NCBI GenBank assembly: GCA_023701385.1
Contig: JAMPXC010000008.1
Coordinates: forward strand, 1 to 64,000
Direction: 5' to 3'
Length of the DNA stretch: 64,000 nt
Source of the DNA: Pseudobdellovibrio sp.
GTDB taxonomy: Bacteria > Bdellovibrionota > Bdellovibrionia > Bdellovibrionales > Bdellovibrionaceae
Under the pieces are notes generated by a model. The model did not search any database and was not told the origin of the DNA. It worked only from the letters and a program-made list of their open reading frames with translations. The translations under genes and the position numbers were made by a program. Positions 8,188 to 16,970 of this stretch are shown here, piece after piece (the first letter of the stretch is position 1; each line of letters starts with the position of its first letter).

Positions 8188-11100
8188 GTGAGCAATGTGG
8201 TGCGGGACGTTTTATTCAAAGGGTTTATTTCGCTGAGTATTTTTATATTCTCGCTCGCATCTTTTGCCATCAACGGCAGAACCACTTACCAGGCCCGTAT
8301 CGTTAAGCCTGATGGTTATCCTTTACAAGCTTCTAGCGTAAATTTTCGTTTTACTGTTTTAGATCAAAGTGGATCTTGCGTAATGTACGTTGAAGATTAC
8401 GCGGCAATCAATATGACAGACACGGGCGGTTTAATTTCTTTTCCTTTAGGATCAGGAGCCAGAACATTTCCGACAAGTGGTACATCGCAAACTTTTCAAA
8501 ATACTTTTGATAATTCGATCACCTCTTTTGCCTGTCAGACTATGGGAATTTACAATCCCAATCCGACAGACACACGTAAGATCGTGATGCAATTTAACGA
8601 TGGTAATGGTTGGCAAACATTGCCGGCTATGTCGATCAATGCTGTACCTTATGCGATGTTTGCCACACGCGCCGATAATTCACGGGCGTTAAACGGAAAA
8701 ACTGATACAGCTTTTGTTGAATATTCTGCTTTAAATGGTCTTGGTTGTGCCGCAGATCAAGCGATCAAATATAACGGCGTCAGTTTTTCTTGTATTACCG
8801 TGGGAACTAGCAGCACGCCAGTCACGTCATCAAGTGTGATTGCAGCTTTAGGTTACACACCGGCACAAGGTGCAAGTTTTACCTCTCTTGATTCAACAGT
8901 GAATTCTGTTTCAGGTGCTGTGTATTCAGTTTCATCGACAGTAAATGGTTTAACTAATTCGGTAACAAGTTTATCAAATACAGTGGCGGCATCTTTTGCA
9001 GCGATCACATCATCACAATGGTCAACATCAGGTACAAATATTTTTTATAACTCAGGTAATGTGGGTATCGGTACAGCAACGCCAAGTGCACTTCTTGATG
9101 TTGGTGATTATGGCAGTTCTGCTTTTGCTAGCTTTAGCTCTGTCGCAAATTTTGCATCCGATGCTGATTCTCAATCTGGCATCGAAATGAAAAATAAAAA
9201 TGTGGGTACATCGGCGGATTTTCGTCTTGCCATTTTTGACACTGGCGGAAATTACATCTCTATTACCCAACCTTCAGTGTCTAACACGGGAACGATTTTT
9301 GGACTTCCGCGTAGCCAGACTTCGATGATTATTACAAGTAATGCGTCTGGTGTTACTGCGCGTGATTTAGCTATAGGAACATATAAACAGAATCATTTAA
9401 TTTTAGGTACGAGCTCTTACGAACGTATGCGAATTACCTCTTCAGGGGCAGTTGGTATTGGTACTTCTGCGCCAACAACTAAATTAGATGTGGCCGGTGG
9501 TATTCGTATCAGCATGGAAGCAGCTACTTGTGCTGTAAGTTTTGCGGGTACTTTACGATATAATACTGGAAGCGTTGAATACTGTAATGGGTCGGCTTGG
9601 TTACCGTTTGGCGTAGCTGGCGCGGGAATCACGTCGATAAATGGTTCTACTTCTGGTTCGCAAACTTTTGCCACTGGAATTACGGGAACAGTTTTTAATA
9701 TCTCATCAGCTAACGGTGTGCACACATTTAATATTCCGTTAGCAGCTTCTGGTTCAGTGACGGCAGGTCTTTTATCAAATGCAGATTATTTAACTTTTAC
9801 AAATAAAGTGAGTGCCACATCGGCCTCTGTGATTTCAGCTTTAGGTTATACACCATTAAATTCTTCAGTTTCTGGAACTTATTTGGTGAAAGCGAATGAC
9901 TTATCTGATTTAGCTTCGGCAACAGTGGCTCGCGCGAATTTAGGTTTAGGTGGATTAGCTACTTTAAATTATATAGACTTAAGCTCAACAGCCACTTCAG
10001 GAACCTTATCGGCTGCAAGCTTACCTGCCGTTGGATCAGGGGTTACAAGTGGTACTCAATACACAAAAGTAACTGTTGATGGTAAAGGTCGTGTGATCAG
10101 TGGATCGCAAGTGACTTTAAATGATATCGTTCATGTATACACGGGCAATGGCGGGTTATTTGTTGGTTCAGGAACTTCGCGTCCATTAGTTGAAGATTCA
10201 AATACGGCAGAAAGTACCGCGTTTGGTGTAAATTCAATGGCAGCCAATCAAAGTGGCGGTCAAAATACAGCTTTTGGTTATGCAACGCTTGAAGCTTCTG
10301 TAACAAGTTATGAAAATGCAGCTTTCGGTTGGTATGCGTTAGCCGCAAATACAACAGGGCAATTTAATACAGCCATTGGTGCTGAAGCCATGTGGGCCAA
10401 CACCACGGGTGTCGAAAATACCGCAGTCGGTGGCGCTGCACTTAATAGTAATACAACCGGATATTACAATAGCGCTGTGGGTATGGTGGCTCTAGGTGCT
10501 AATACATCCGGAACTAATAACGTAGGTGTCGGTTTAGCAGCCGGACGCGCTAATAAAACGGGTCATCGAAACGTTTATTTAGGAGCATGGGCCGGAGATG
10601 GTCCATCGAACAATTCAGATGTAAGTAGTACTGTGATTATTGGTTATAATGCAGCTTCAAATATTTCAACTGGTGCAAATAACAATATCGTGATCGGTGC
10701 AAATGCCGCAGGTAACTTAACAACGGGTCCAAATAATATCGTGATCGGTAATAATGTTAATACTGTAGCGGCCACTTCATCAGGAACATTAAATATCGGA
10801 AACTTAATTTTTGGTAATGGCCTTGATGGAACGGGTTCAACTGTTTCTACGGGCAATATCGGCATTGGAGTTTCAAATCCTACAGCGAAATTTCATTTAG
10901 CAGCTGGTACAGCAGCAAATGCGCCATTAAAGTTTACATCAGGTACGTTATTAGCATCACCGCAATCGGGCACAATGGAGTACGATGGGTCTGAGTTTTA
11001 TTTAACTGATGGAAGCGGTGTTCGCCGGTTTATTGCGACAGGTTCGCTTGATGGTACATATGATTATGTGAACCAATTAACTTCGACCGGAAATATTTCA

Positions 11101-13878
11101 TTAACTCCTGTGGGGTCAGTTATTGTATCTTCGACAACGGCTTCAACATCATCTAATACAGGAGCATTAGTTGTTAAAGGTGGTGTTGGTATCGCTGGCG
11201 ATTTAAACGTGGCGGGCGTTGTAAGTTCATCGTCACAAATAAAAGCCACAGGTTATCGAGCAAACCAAGGTATACCAAATGCAAATGATTCTTCAACTAA
11301 CGGCTATGCCTTTGGCGCAGACGGTGATACCGGTTTATTTTCACCGGGTTCAGGTGGGGCAAATGGTATCGTTTCAATTTTTACAAACAATGTTGAAATG
11401 ATGCGAGTGACACAAACGGCTGTAGGTGTCGGAACCATAACACCAAATTCACAATTAGATGTGGCTGGAAATGCCATCATTTCTAATGGCGCAGCTTGGT
11501 CGACCGGTGGGATTGGCGCCATTACAAGTAAATTGCTTTTAGGGTACGATACCGCAAGCAATGTGGGTTACATTGGTGCTGAAACTACAGGAACAGGATT
11601 TCGTGAAATGCGATATCGCGGAAATTCCCATAGCTTTTGGGTCGGATCGGGAGTCGTGAGTCAAGTAATGACTCTGAACTCCTCGGGAGATCTTGGGATT
11701 GGTACGACAACTCCCGGTTATAAACTAGACATCGCCGGCGATCTGAATGTGACTTCTGGATCGGTGTATAGATTAAATGGTGCAATCATCGCTCAAGCGC
11801 AAACCGCTCTCAACAACTATTATTTGGGGGGTGCTGGTAATTTGGTAGGCACAGGATTAATGAATAGTGCAGTCGGTTATCAAACTCTCGATAGTGTGAC
11901 CACTGGTGGTTACAACTCTGCTTTTGGTGCTTTGGCACTTACCAATAATACGACTGGTTCTTATAATACGGCGGTGGGTCGCACATCTCTTTACGCCAAC
12001 TCGAGTGGTGGATCCAACTCAGCTATGGGTTTTGAAACTCTTTACTTGAATACGACCGGTCTACAGAACTCCGCTTTCGGATTTCAAGCCTTGTACAACA
12101 ATTCTAATGGTGGCCAGAACTCAGCCGTAGGTACTTCCGCTCTTCACGGCAATACTACAGGCTCTCTGAACTCCGCTCTGGGCTACAACGCTGGCAAATA
12201 CATCGCCGATGGCGTTACATCAAATGCCACAAGCTCAAATTCCCTTTATCTTGGTGCAGGCACAAAGGCTCTTGCAAACGGTGACACCAATGAAGTTGTC
12301 ATCGGCTACAATGCAGTCGGACTTGGCTCTAACACTGTCGTACTAGGAAATGACTCGATCGCTACAACTGCACTCAAGGGCAGTGTCGGTGTCGGTACGA
12401 CGGCTCCTGGAGCTAATTTACATGTTTTTGCGCCAGATAATAATGTTGCCAGTATTGCAGCGACGGGCTCAGCTCAGGGATCGGGAATGCTCTATGTCGG
12501 ACAATCAACAGCTTACGGTGCCGGCATGTTGTATAATGGTGATGATTCGCCGAGTATGCTGGGTAATGCTGATGATGTTGTTTTCTTTCGTCGTGATAAC
12601 GGTGTTGATTACGAAGTTTTTAAATATCGTTATAACTCAGACAACGTTGCGTTTAATGGTAATGTGGGTATCGGTACAGCTACACCACAAGGTTCTCTTC
12701 ATATCGTAACAGCAGTTTCACAAACAAATTCTCCGTCAGAAGGTATTTTCTTAGGAAAAAGTCTTGGTAACGATTACCAAATTCAGCTAACTCAAACTGG
12801 CGGAACTCCTCATATTGATTTTAGCCGCGGTGGTAATGCGGATTACGATGCCAGAATTTCAGTGCCTGCAGATAATTCTTTACGCCTAGGAACAACATCT
12901 TCGTCAGCATTATTGAATTTAAGTGGGCTTAATGTTGGTATCGGAGTCACAAATCCACAGCAAAAGTTGGTTGTACAGGGTGGAAATGCAGCGCTTAACT
13001 CGATAGGAAATGCGTCTCCTCAATATGAATGGAGAGCTTCGGACAATTCGCTTCGTGCTTATATTTCCCATGCCACTGAAACGGCTGGTGCAAGCACAGA
13101 TGAAAATCGATTTTATCAAGCATATGGTTACAAAACCTTTTATACTCAGGGAGCTGAAAGAGTAAGAATTGATTCTACCGGAAACGTAGGTATTGGAACA
13201 ACAACGCCGGCGAGCAAATTGGAAGTGCGCGGTGGTAATACGTTTATGGAAGGTAAAGCGTACGTGTATTCAAACTCAGGTTGGGGATCAGTAACTCCAT
13301 CTATCAGTTTGGCGATTGGTGATAACGATACCGGTCTAAACTGGGTGTCGGATGGTGTATTGCAGGTTTATGGAAATAACGCTGTTCGTATGCATTTTGC
13401 TCTTGATGGAAATAACGGTATCGGTACAACAACACCAAGTTACAAACTTGATGTGAATGGAACTATTCGTGGTTTTGGTATCACTGATTCTTCAGATGCA
13501 CGATTAAAGAAAAATATTGTGCCGCTTGATTTTAGTTTAGAGAAAATCTTGCAGATTGAAGGCGTAAGCTATAACTGGATCGATAAAGAAAGATCGCCGA
13601 AAAAACAAATTGGTTTTATCGCGCAACAACTTGAAGAAATTTATCCTGAGCTTGTAGAGACTGATAAACAAGGCATGAAATCAGTGAATTACTCACATCT
13701 GGTGGCTCCGCTGGTAGAGGCTGTTAAAACACTTTATCACAAAATAACTGGCGTTGAGCGTGAGATCGCTTCACTTAAGGCCGAAAACGCTGAATTAAAA
13801 ACTAAAGTTAAAGAATTCGACGAATTAAAAGCCTATATCTGCAAAAAAGATCCAGAAGCTCCGAACTGCAAAAACTAA
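8188..13878 (+). CDS. Giant chimeric fibre / adhesin with S74 chaperone domain
   Basis: 1,896 residues with an N-terminal signal/anchor (about 10-32). Ten copies of a GIGTxTPxxKLDVxG-type motif punctuate the protein, as in phage and bacterial tail fibres. Two arrays of YadA-head-like 14-16-residue repeats (NTAFGxxAL-type) lie near residues 675-800 and 1226-1346, and ALGYTP-type phage tail-fibre motifs near 220 and 550. The C-terminus (about 1770-1880) is a peptidase S74 intramolecular chaperone (SSDARLKKNI, QIGFIAQQLEEIYPELV), normally trimerising the fibre and then self-cleaving, followed by a coiled coil. Bdellovibrio is known to use such mosaic trimeric fibres for prey recognition. The GTG at 8188 is chosen for the signal sequence; GTG 8197 or 8200 are alternatives and no strong ribosome site is seen. 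Confidence 0.85.
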   Translation: MSNVVRDVLFKGFISLSIFIFSLASFAINGRTTYQARIVKPDGYPLQASSVNFRFTVLDQSGSCVMYVEDYAAINMTDTGGLISFPLGSGARTFPTSGTSQTFQNTFDNSITSFACQTMGIYNPNPTDTRKIVMQFNDGNGWQTLPAMSINAVPYAMFATRADNSRALNGKTDTAFVEYSALNGLGCAADQAIKYNGVSFSCITVGTSSTPVTSSSVIAALGYTPAQGASFTSLDSTVNSVSGAVYSVSSTVNGLTNSVTSLSNTVAASFAAITSSQWSTSGTNIFYNSGNVGIGTATPSALLDVGDYGSSAFASFSSVANFASDADSQSGIEMKNKNVGTSADFRLAIFDTGGNYISITQPSVSNTGTIFGLPRSQTSMIITSNASGVTARDLAIGTYKQNHLILGTSSYERMRITSSGAVGIGTSAPTTKLDVAGGIRISMEAATCAVSFAGTLRYNTGSVEYCNGSAWLPFGVAGAGITSINGSTSGSQTFATGITGTVFNISSANGVHTFNIPLAASGSVTAGLLSNADYLTFTNKVSATSASVISALGYTPLNSSVSGTYLVKANDLSDLASATVARANLGLGGLATLNYIDLSSTATSGTLSAASLPAVGSGVTSGTQYTKVTVDGKGRVISGSQVTLNDIVHVYTGNGGLFVGSGTSRPLVEDSNTAESTAFGVNSMAANQSGGQNTAFGYATLEASVTSYENAAFGWYALAANTTGQFNTAIGAEAMWANTTGVENTAVGGAALNSNTTGYYNSAVGMVALGANTSGTNNVGVGLAAGRANKTGHRNVYLGAWAGDGPSNNSDVSSTVIIGYNAASNISTGANNNIVIGANAAGNLTTGPNNIVIGNNVNTVAATSSGTLNIGNLIFGNGLDGTGSTVSTGNIGIGVSNPTAKFHLAAGTAANAPLKFTSGTLLASPQSGTMEYDGSEFYLTDGSGVRRFIATGSLDGTYDYVNQLTSTGNISLTPVGSVIVSSTTASTSSNTGALVVKGGVGIAGDLNVAGVVSSSSQIKATGYRANQGIPNANDSSTNGYAFGADGDTGLFSPGSGGANGIVSIFTNNVEMMRVTQTAVGVGTITPNSQLDVAGNAIISNGAAWSTGGIGAITSKLLLGYDTASNVGYIGAETTGTGFREMRYRGNSHSFWVGSGVVSQVMTLNSSGDLGIGTTTPGYKLDIAGDLNVTSGSVYRLNGAIIAQAQTALNNYYLGGAGNLVGTGLMNSAVGYQTLDSVTTGGYNSAFGALALTNNTTGSYNTAVGRTSLYANSSGGSNSAMGFETLYLNTTGLQNSAFGFQALYNNSNGGQNSAVGTSALHGNTTGSLNSALGYNAGKYIADGVTSNATSSNSLYLGAGTKALANGDTNEVVIGYNAVGLGSNTVVLGNDSIATTALKGSVGVGTTAPGANLHVFAPDNNVASIAATGSAQGSGMLYVGQSTAYGAGMLYNGDDSPSMLGNADDVVFFRRDNGVDYEVFKYRYNSDNVAFNGNVGIGTATPQGSLHIVTAVSQTNSPSEGIFLGKSLGNDYQIQLTQTGGTPHIDFSRGGNADYDARISVPADNSLRLGTTSSSALLNLSGLNVGIGVTNPQQKLVVQGGNAALNSIGNASPQYEWRASDNSLRAYISHATETAGASTDENRFYQAYGYKTFYTQGAERVRIDSTGNVGIGTTTPASKLEVRGGNTFMEGKAYVYSNSGWGSVTPSISLAIGDNDTGLNWVSDGVLQVYGNNAVRMHFALDGNNGIGTTTPSYKLDVNGTIRGFGITDSSDARLKKNIVPLDFSLEKILQIEGVSYNWIDKERSPKKQIGFIAQQLEEIYPELVETDKQGMKSVNYSHLVAPLVEAVKTLYHKITGVEREIASLKAENAELKTKVKEFDELKAYICKKDPEAPNCKN
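10210..10584 (+). repeat. First YadA-head-like repeat array in the fibre gene
   Basis: Consecutive units of the form N-[ST]-A-[FIV]-G-x(6-8)-NTTG, about eight of them (for example NTAFGYATLEA, NTAIGAEAMWANTTG, NTAVGGAALNSNTTG). They are expected to form a left-handed trimeric beta-roll. The DNA uses mostly TTA for leucine. Confidence 0.8.
11863..12222 (+). repeat. Second YadA-head-like repeat array, different codon use
   Basis: Units such as NSAVGYQTLDSVTTG, NSAFGALALTNNTTG and NSALGYNAGKY repeat the same fold as the first array, but the DNA is richer in CTN leucine codons and AAC/TCC codons. This suggests a separate origin from the first array rather than a recent tandem duplication. Confidence 0.78.
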
Positions 13879-13904
13879 TTCATCTGCTCTAGCAAGTTTT
13901 TGCA
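13867..13904. terminator. Shared bidirectional terminator between convergent genes
   Basis: TGCAAAAACT (13867-13876) and AGTTTTTGCA (13895-13904) form a 10-bp inverted repeat that overlaps the 3' ends of the fibre gene and the MocR gene; A and T runs lie in the arms themselves. Confidence 0.5.
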
Positions 13905-15331
13905 AGATTTCCGATTTCGATCAGCGCTTTTTCGATTTCAGAACTCCAAGCGACACCGGCATTGATGCGAAGACAGTTCATATATTTTCCTGTGCTTGAG
14001 AAAGCGCAGCCCGGAACAACACTGATGTTTTTCTTTAAAGCTTTTTCAAAAAGATCAAGTGTGTTCGTGCTTGGTGCAAACTCAATCCAAATTAAACAGC
14101 CCCCTCTGGGGTGTGTGATTTTAATGTCTTCGGGAAAATTTTTTTGAATCGTTGCTGTGATGAGCGCGAAATTCTTTTCAATGGTTTGGCGAAGTTTGCG
14201 TAAATGGCGTTCGTAAGAATGGTTTGCTAAATGGTCAGCAATCGTCATTTGTAAGGCGGCGTTAGTGCTTGAGGTGTTTGTTGATTTGAAAAGTAAAACT
14301 TTTTCTTTTTCAGATTCGGGCGGGATAACCCAACCGATACGATAACCAGCCGATAAAGTTTTTGAAAATGAAGAACAAAGATAGTTTTTATCCTGTTTAT
14401 CAAAAGATTTTAAAGTTAACGGGCGGGTTGGTGTGAAGTAAAGTTCGCCGTAAATATCATCTTCGATAATCGTGATGTTGTGTTTGTAACAAAGTTGCAC
14501 GAACTTTTCTTTGTTTTCATCACTCATTAAACTGCCGATAGGATTTAAAAAATTTGGCGTAACGAGGGCGGCTTTAATTTTAAATTTAGAAGCTTTTTCA
14601 GTGAAAGCGTCTAGATCAATACCCTTATCTGAAGTCGCCGGAAGGTCTAAGAGTTTTAAACCTTGATCTTCGATTAAACGCAAAATTCCGTGAAACGTGG
14701 GGCTTTCAACAGCCACAATATCACCTGGGCTTGTGCAGGATTTTAAAGCTAGGTTTAATGCTTCAGTGCAACCATTCGTGATAATAACTTGTTCTGGATC
14801 AACTACGTAGCCTGCATCAAATGTGCGTTTTGAAATCTCTTTTCTTAATTCGTAGATTCCACCGAGGGGTGCGTAGCGCATCGCTTTGACCGGATCTTGG
14901 CGCATCACTTTTAACAAAGACTTCTGTAAACTCATGGTCGGTAAAAGTGAGGTGTGAATAACCGCTCCACCTAATGGAACTAATTTTTCATTACTGCAAG
15001 AATGAATAATATCTAAATTTCTAGAGCTGTCTTTGACAAAGCGTGGAGTAGGCATGGCTTTCGATTTAAAAGCGGGAGTGTTCACTGTCGTTAATCTTTT
15101 TACGAAGTAACCTGATTGTGGTTTAGCTTCAATATGGCCTTGGGCTTCGAGTAGAGCATACGCTTGATTAACTGTCGAAATACTTACGCTTAATTTTTTA
15201 CTCATAGCGCGTACAGAGGGAATGCGACTTCCGGCTAAGAGTGTGCCGTCGGTAATCCAGTTTTTGATTAAGCCTTCAACCTGGTTATAAAGCGATACAT
15301 CTGATTTGCGTAAAATAGGTGAGCGTGCCAT
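13889..15331 (-). CDS. MocR/PdxR-type regulator (GntR HTH + aminotransferase fold)
   Basis: 480 residues. The N-terminal winged HTH of GntR type spans about 8-76 (SRIPSVRAMSKKLSVSISTVNQAY). A fold-type I PLP-binding domain follows, with the cofactor Lys in CSSFSKTLSAGYRIGWV and conserved TNGCTEALNL and EDDIYGELYF. Members sense PLP or amine metabolites and regulate an adjacent divergent gene. A GGAGG site precedes the start. The divergent neighbour is a DUF2917 gene, and the shared spacer holds a CTGTACT direct repeat that fits the two-site binding of this family. The effector cannot be read from sequence. Confidence 0.88.
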   Translation of the reverse strand: MARSPILRKSDVSLYNQVEGLIKNWITDGTLLAGSRIPSVRAMSKKLSVSISTVNQAYALLEAQGHIEAKPQSGYFVKRLTTVNTPAFKSKAMPTPRFVKDSSRNLDIIHSCSNEKLVPLGGAVIHTSLLPTMSLQKSLLKVMRQDPVKAMRYAPLGGIYELRKEISKRTFDAGYVVDPEQVIITNGCTEALNLALKSCTSPGDIVAVESPTFHGILRLIEDQGLKLLDLPATSDKGIDLDAFTEKASKFKIKAALVTPNFLNPIGSLMSDENKEKFVQLCYKHNITIIEDDIYGELYFTPTRPLTLKSFDKQDKNYLCSSFSKTLSAGYRIGWVIPPESEKEKVLLFKSTNTSSTNAALQMTIADHLANHSYERHLRKLRQTIEKNFALITATIQKNFPEDIKITHPRGGCLIWIEFAPSTNTLDLFEKALKKNISVVPGCAFSSTGKYMNCLRINAGVAWSSEIEKALIEIGNLAKTC

Positions 15332-15358
15332 TTTGGAACCTCCAACTTAAGACCTAAA

Positions 15359-15418
15359 CTGTACTGGTTACAATTCATTTTAGGTGCATCTGTACTCATT
15401 ACTTAAATATCTTATACT
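15359..15418 (+). promoter_or_regulatory. Operator repeats and promoter between MocR and DUF2917 genes
   Basis: CTGTACT occurs at 15359-15365 and again at 15390-15396, a direct repeat with 31-bp phase (about three helical turns). TATACT (15413-15418) is a good -10 box; the second CTGTACT occupies the -35 position. The DUF2917 start codon is 7 nt after the -10, so the transcript looks leaderless. Confidence 0.55.
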
Positions 15419-15424
15419 AGCTGT

Positions 15425-15703
15425 ATGGATCTCACTACTAAAAAACAAATCTTTCTTAAAAAAGGTGACTTGATCGAAGTCAAAGCTAACTCTCAGATCG
15501 TTATCGGTAGCGGTATGGTATGGGTTACATTCACTGGCGACGAGCGCGACTACGTGCTTAAAACCGGAGACCGCTTAAACTGTGATGCTCCAAAACCTGT
15601 TATTGAAGCTTTAGAACCAAGTTATATCGTAATCCACGAGCAGCCGTCGCGTTATAGTCTATTTAGCCTGCTTGGAGCATGGTCAGAAGAAGGTCTTCGC
15701 TAG
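15425..15703 (+). CDS. DUF2917 domain protein
   Basis: 92 residues, cytosolic. Residues 10-75 match the DUF2917 pattern as I know it: a small beta-barrel with the GMVWVTFTGDERDYVLKTGDRL core (here with Trp-Val-Thr and Asp-Tyr-x-Leu). Function unknown; these proteins resemble cupins. Divergent from the MocR regulator, from which it is probably controlled. No Shine-Dalgarno precedes the ATG. The following envelope protein starts 34 nt later and may be in the same transcript. Confidence 0.7.
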   Translation: MDLTTKKQIFLKKGDLIEVKANSQIVIGSGMVWVTFTGDERDYVLKTGDRLNCDAPKPVIEALEPSYIVIHEQPSRYSLFSLLGAWSEEGLR

Positions 15704-15737
15704 CTATTTGATTTCTTCAGTGTTAGAAATCTAGGCT

Positions 15738-16442
15738 ATGTTAAAAAGTATTTTTATTTTCTTATTAGCCTTTTCATCAGGCGCTTTTGCAAACACCCAA
15801 GAAAAAATTGTCGAAGTTTTCAAAGAAGGAAAAGAGCAAGTGGTTCAAGCACTAAGCCACAGCCGCTTGGTTCGAAGTAACTCTAATTATTTTGCGATCG
15901 GAAATTTTGCGCCCGTTGATCTTATTTTACCAAGTAAGTTTGGCTTAACTTTAGGTATAGTGAGCAATGCTGATTACACGTGGGAATTAGAATATTTAAA
16001 AAGCAGTGTTTCAGTTCCTTTTTTAGTTGATGATATCGGTGAAATGACTGACGAACGTTTATCAGTGATTCGCCGTAATTATTTCGGAACTGAAACTTTC
16101 AATTTAAGTTACGGTTTAAGCTACAATAGATTTAAAGTGCATATCGGCAGTAAATACTTGGCATATATAGCAACAAATATTCCTGATGTTGATTTAATGC
16201 AAATTGATTCGTTAGGTTTTTATGTCGGTATCGGAAACCGTTGGATTTTTGCTAATCGTTGGATGGTGGGTGTTGACTGGGTTTCTTGGGCACAACCGGT
16301 ATTTACAACAAAATACAATAATAAATACAGCGACTACTCTACAGATGAAGACAGTAAAGACACTGTTGATACAGTAGCAAAACTCATTCGCTGGGTTCCG
16401 CGTATTACATTACTAAAACTACAAGTAGGATACTCTTTCTAA
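15738..16442 (+). CDS. Exported protein, likely outer-membrane beta-barrel
   Basis: 234 residues with signal peptide MLKSIFIFLLAFSSGAFA. The mature part has alternating hydrophobic/polar strands with many Tyr/Trp, and ends in an aromatic residue (LKLQVGYSF), the usual C-terminal signature recognised by the BAM machinery. No specific family recognised. Its stop codon overlaps the start codon of the GNAT gene (TAATG), implying translational coupling. Confidence 0.7.
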   Translation: MLKSIFIFLLAFSSGAFANTQEKIVEVFKEGKEQVVQALSHSRLVRSNSNYFAIGNFAPVDLILPSKFGLTLGIVSNADYTWELEYLKSSVSVPFLVDDIGEMTDERLSVIRRNYFGTETFNLSYGLSYNRFKVHIGSKYLAYIATNIPDVDLMQIDSLGFYVGIGNRWIFANRWMVGVDWVSWAQPVFTTKYNNKYSDYSTDEDSKDTVDTVAKLIRWVPRITLLKLQVGYSF

Positions 16443-16969
16443 TGAACTTTAATATTAATCACAATAATCAGCACTACATGTTCCGCTTAGCCTCTGACAG
16501 TGATGTTCCTCAGATTCGCACACTTTTAAATGAATCTTACAAAGAGCTAGCTGATATGGGGTTAAACTACACAGCCTCTTATCAAGATGAAGAAGAAACA
16601 CGTAAGCGCATGGCGAAGGGCCGCACTTTTGTTTTGTTATCGGGTAAAGAAATCGTCGGTACGATTTTATATTACCCAAGAAACGAAATTACTGGAAAAA
16701 ATTCGGCTTACTTAGAGCAATTTGCGATTTCTCCAAAGCTTAAACGTTCGGGGCTTGGCTCAATTATTATGGATTTTTGTGAACAGTTAGCTAACGATGA
16801 AAAATATGAAGCCATTCAGTTAAATACAGCACGGCCTGCAACCCACTTGGTAGAGTGGTACAAACGCCGTGGTTATAAGATTGTGGCTGAAACGCATATC
16901 GAAGGTAAAGTTTACGACTCGTATATTTTTGAAAAAACATTACGAGCCGCATTTTCTAAAAAGAAGTAA
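16442..16969 (+). CDS. GNAT-family N-acetyltransferase
   Basis: 175 residues. Typical acetyl-CoA-binding fold: N-terminal MFRLASDSDVPQIRTLL, motif A near residues 85-115 (LEQFAISPKLKRSGLGSIIMDF with the R/K-x-x-G-x-G loop), and a C-terminal YKRRGYKIVAE strand-loop. The substrate is unknown. The start overlaps the stop of the barrel protein by one base, so the two are coupled. It converges on the VanY/CapA gene with 1 nt between stops and no hairpin. Confidence 0.88.
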   Translation: MNFNINHNNQHYMFRLASDSDVPQIRTLLNESYKELADMGLNYTASYQDEEETRKRMAKGRTFVLLSGKEIVGTILYYPRNEITGKNSAYLEQFAISPKLKRSGLGSIIMDFCEQLANDEKYEAIQLNTARPATHLVEWYKRRGYKIVAETHIEGKVYDSYIFEKTLRAAFSKKK

Positions 16970-16970
16970 A

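Noticed and set aside
9417-11785. Several minus-strand ORFs inside the fibre gene
   Set aside because: Out-of-phase shadows of the repetitive fibre coding sequence without start signals.
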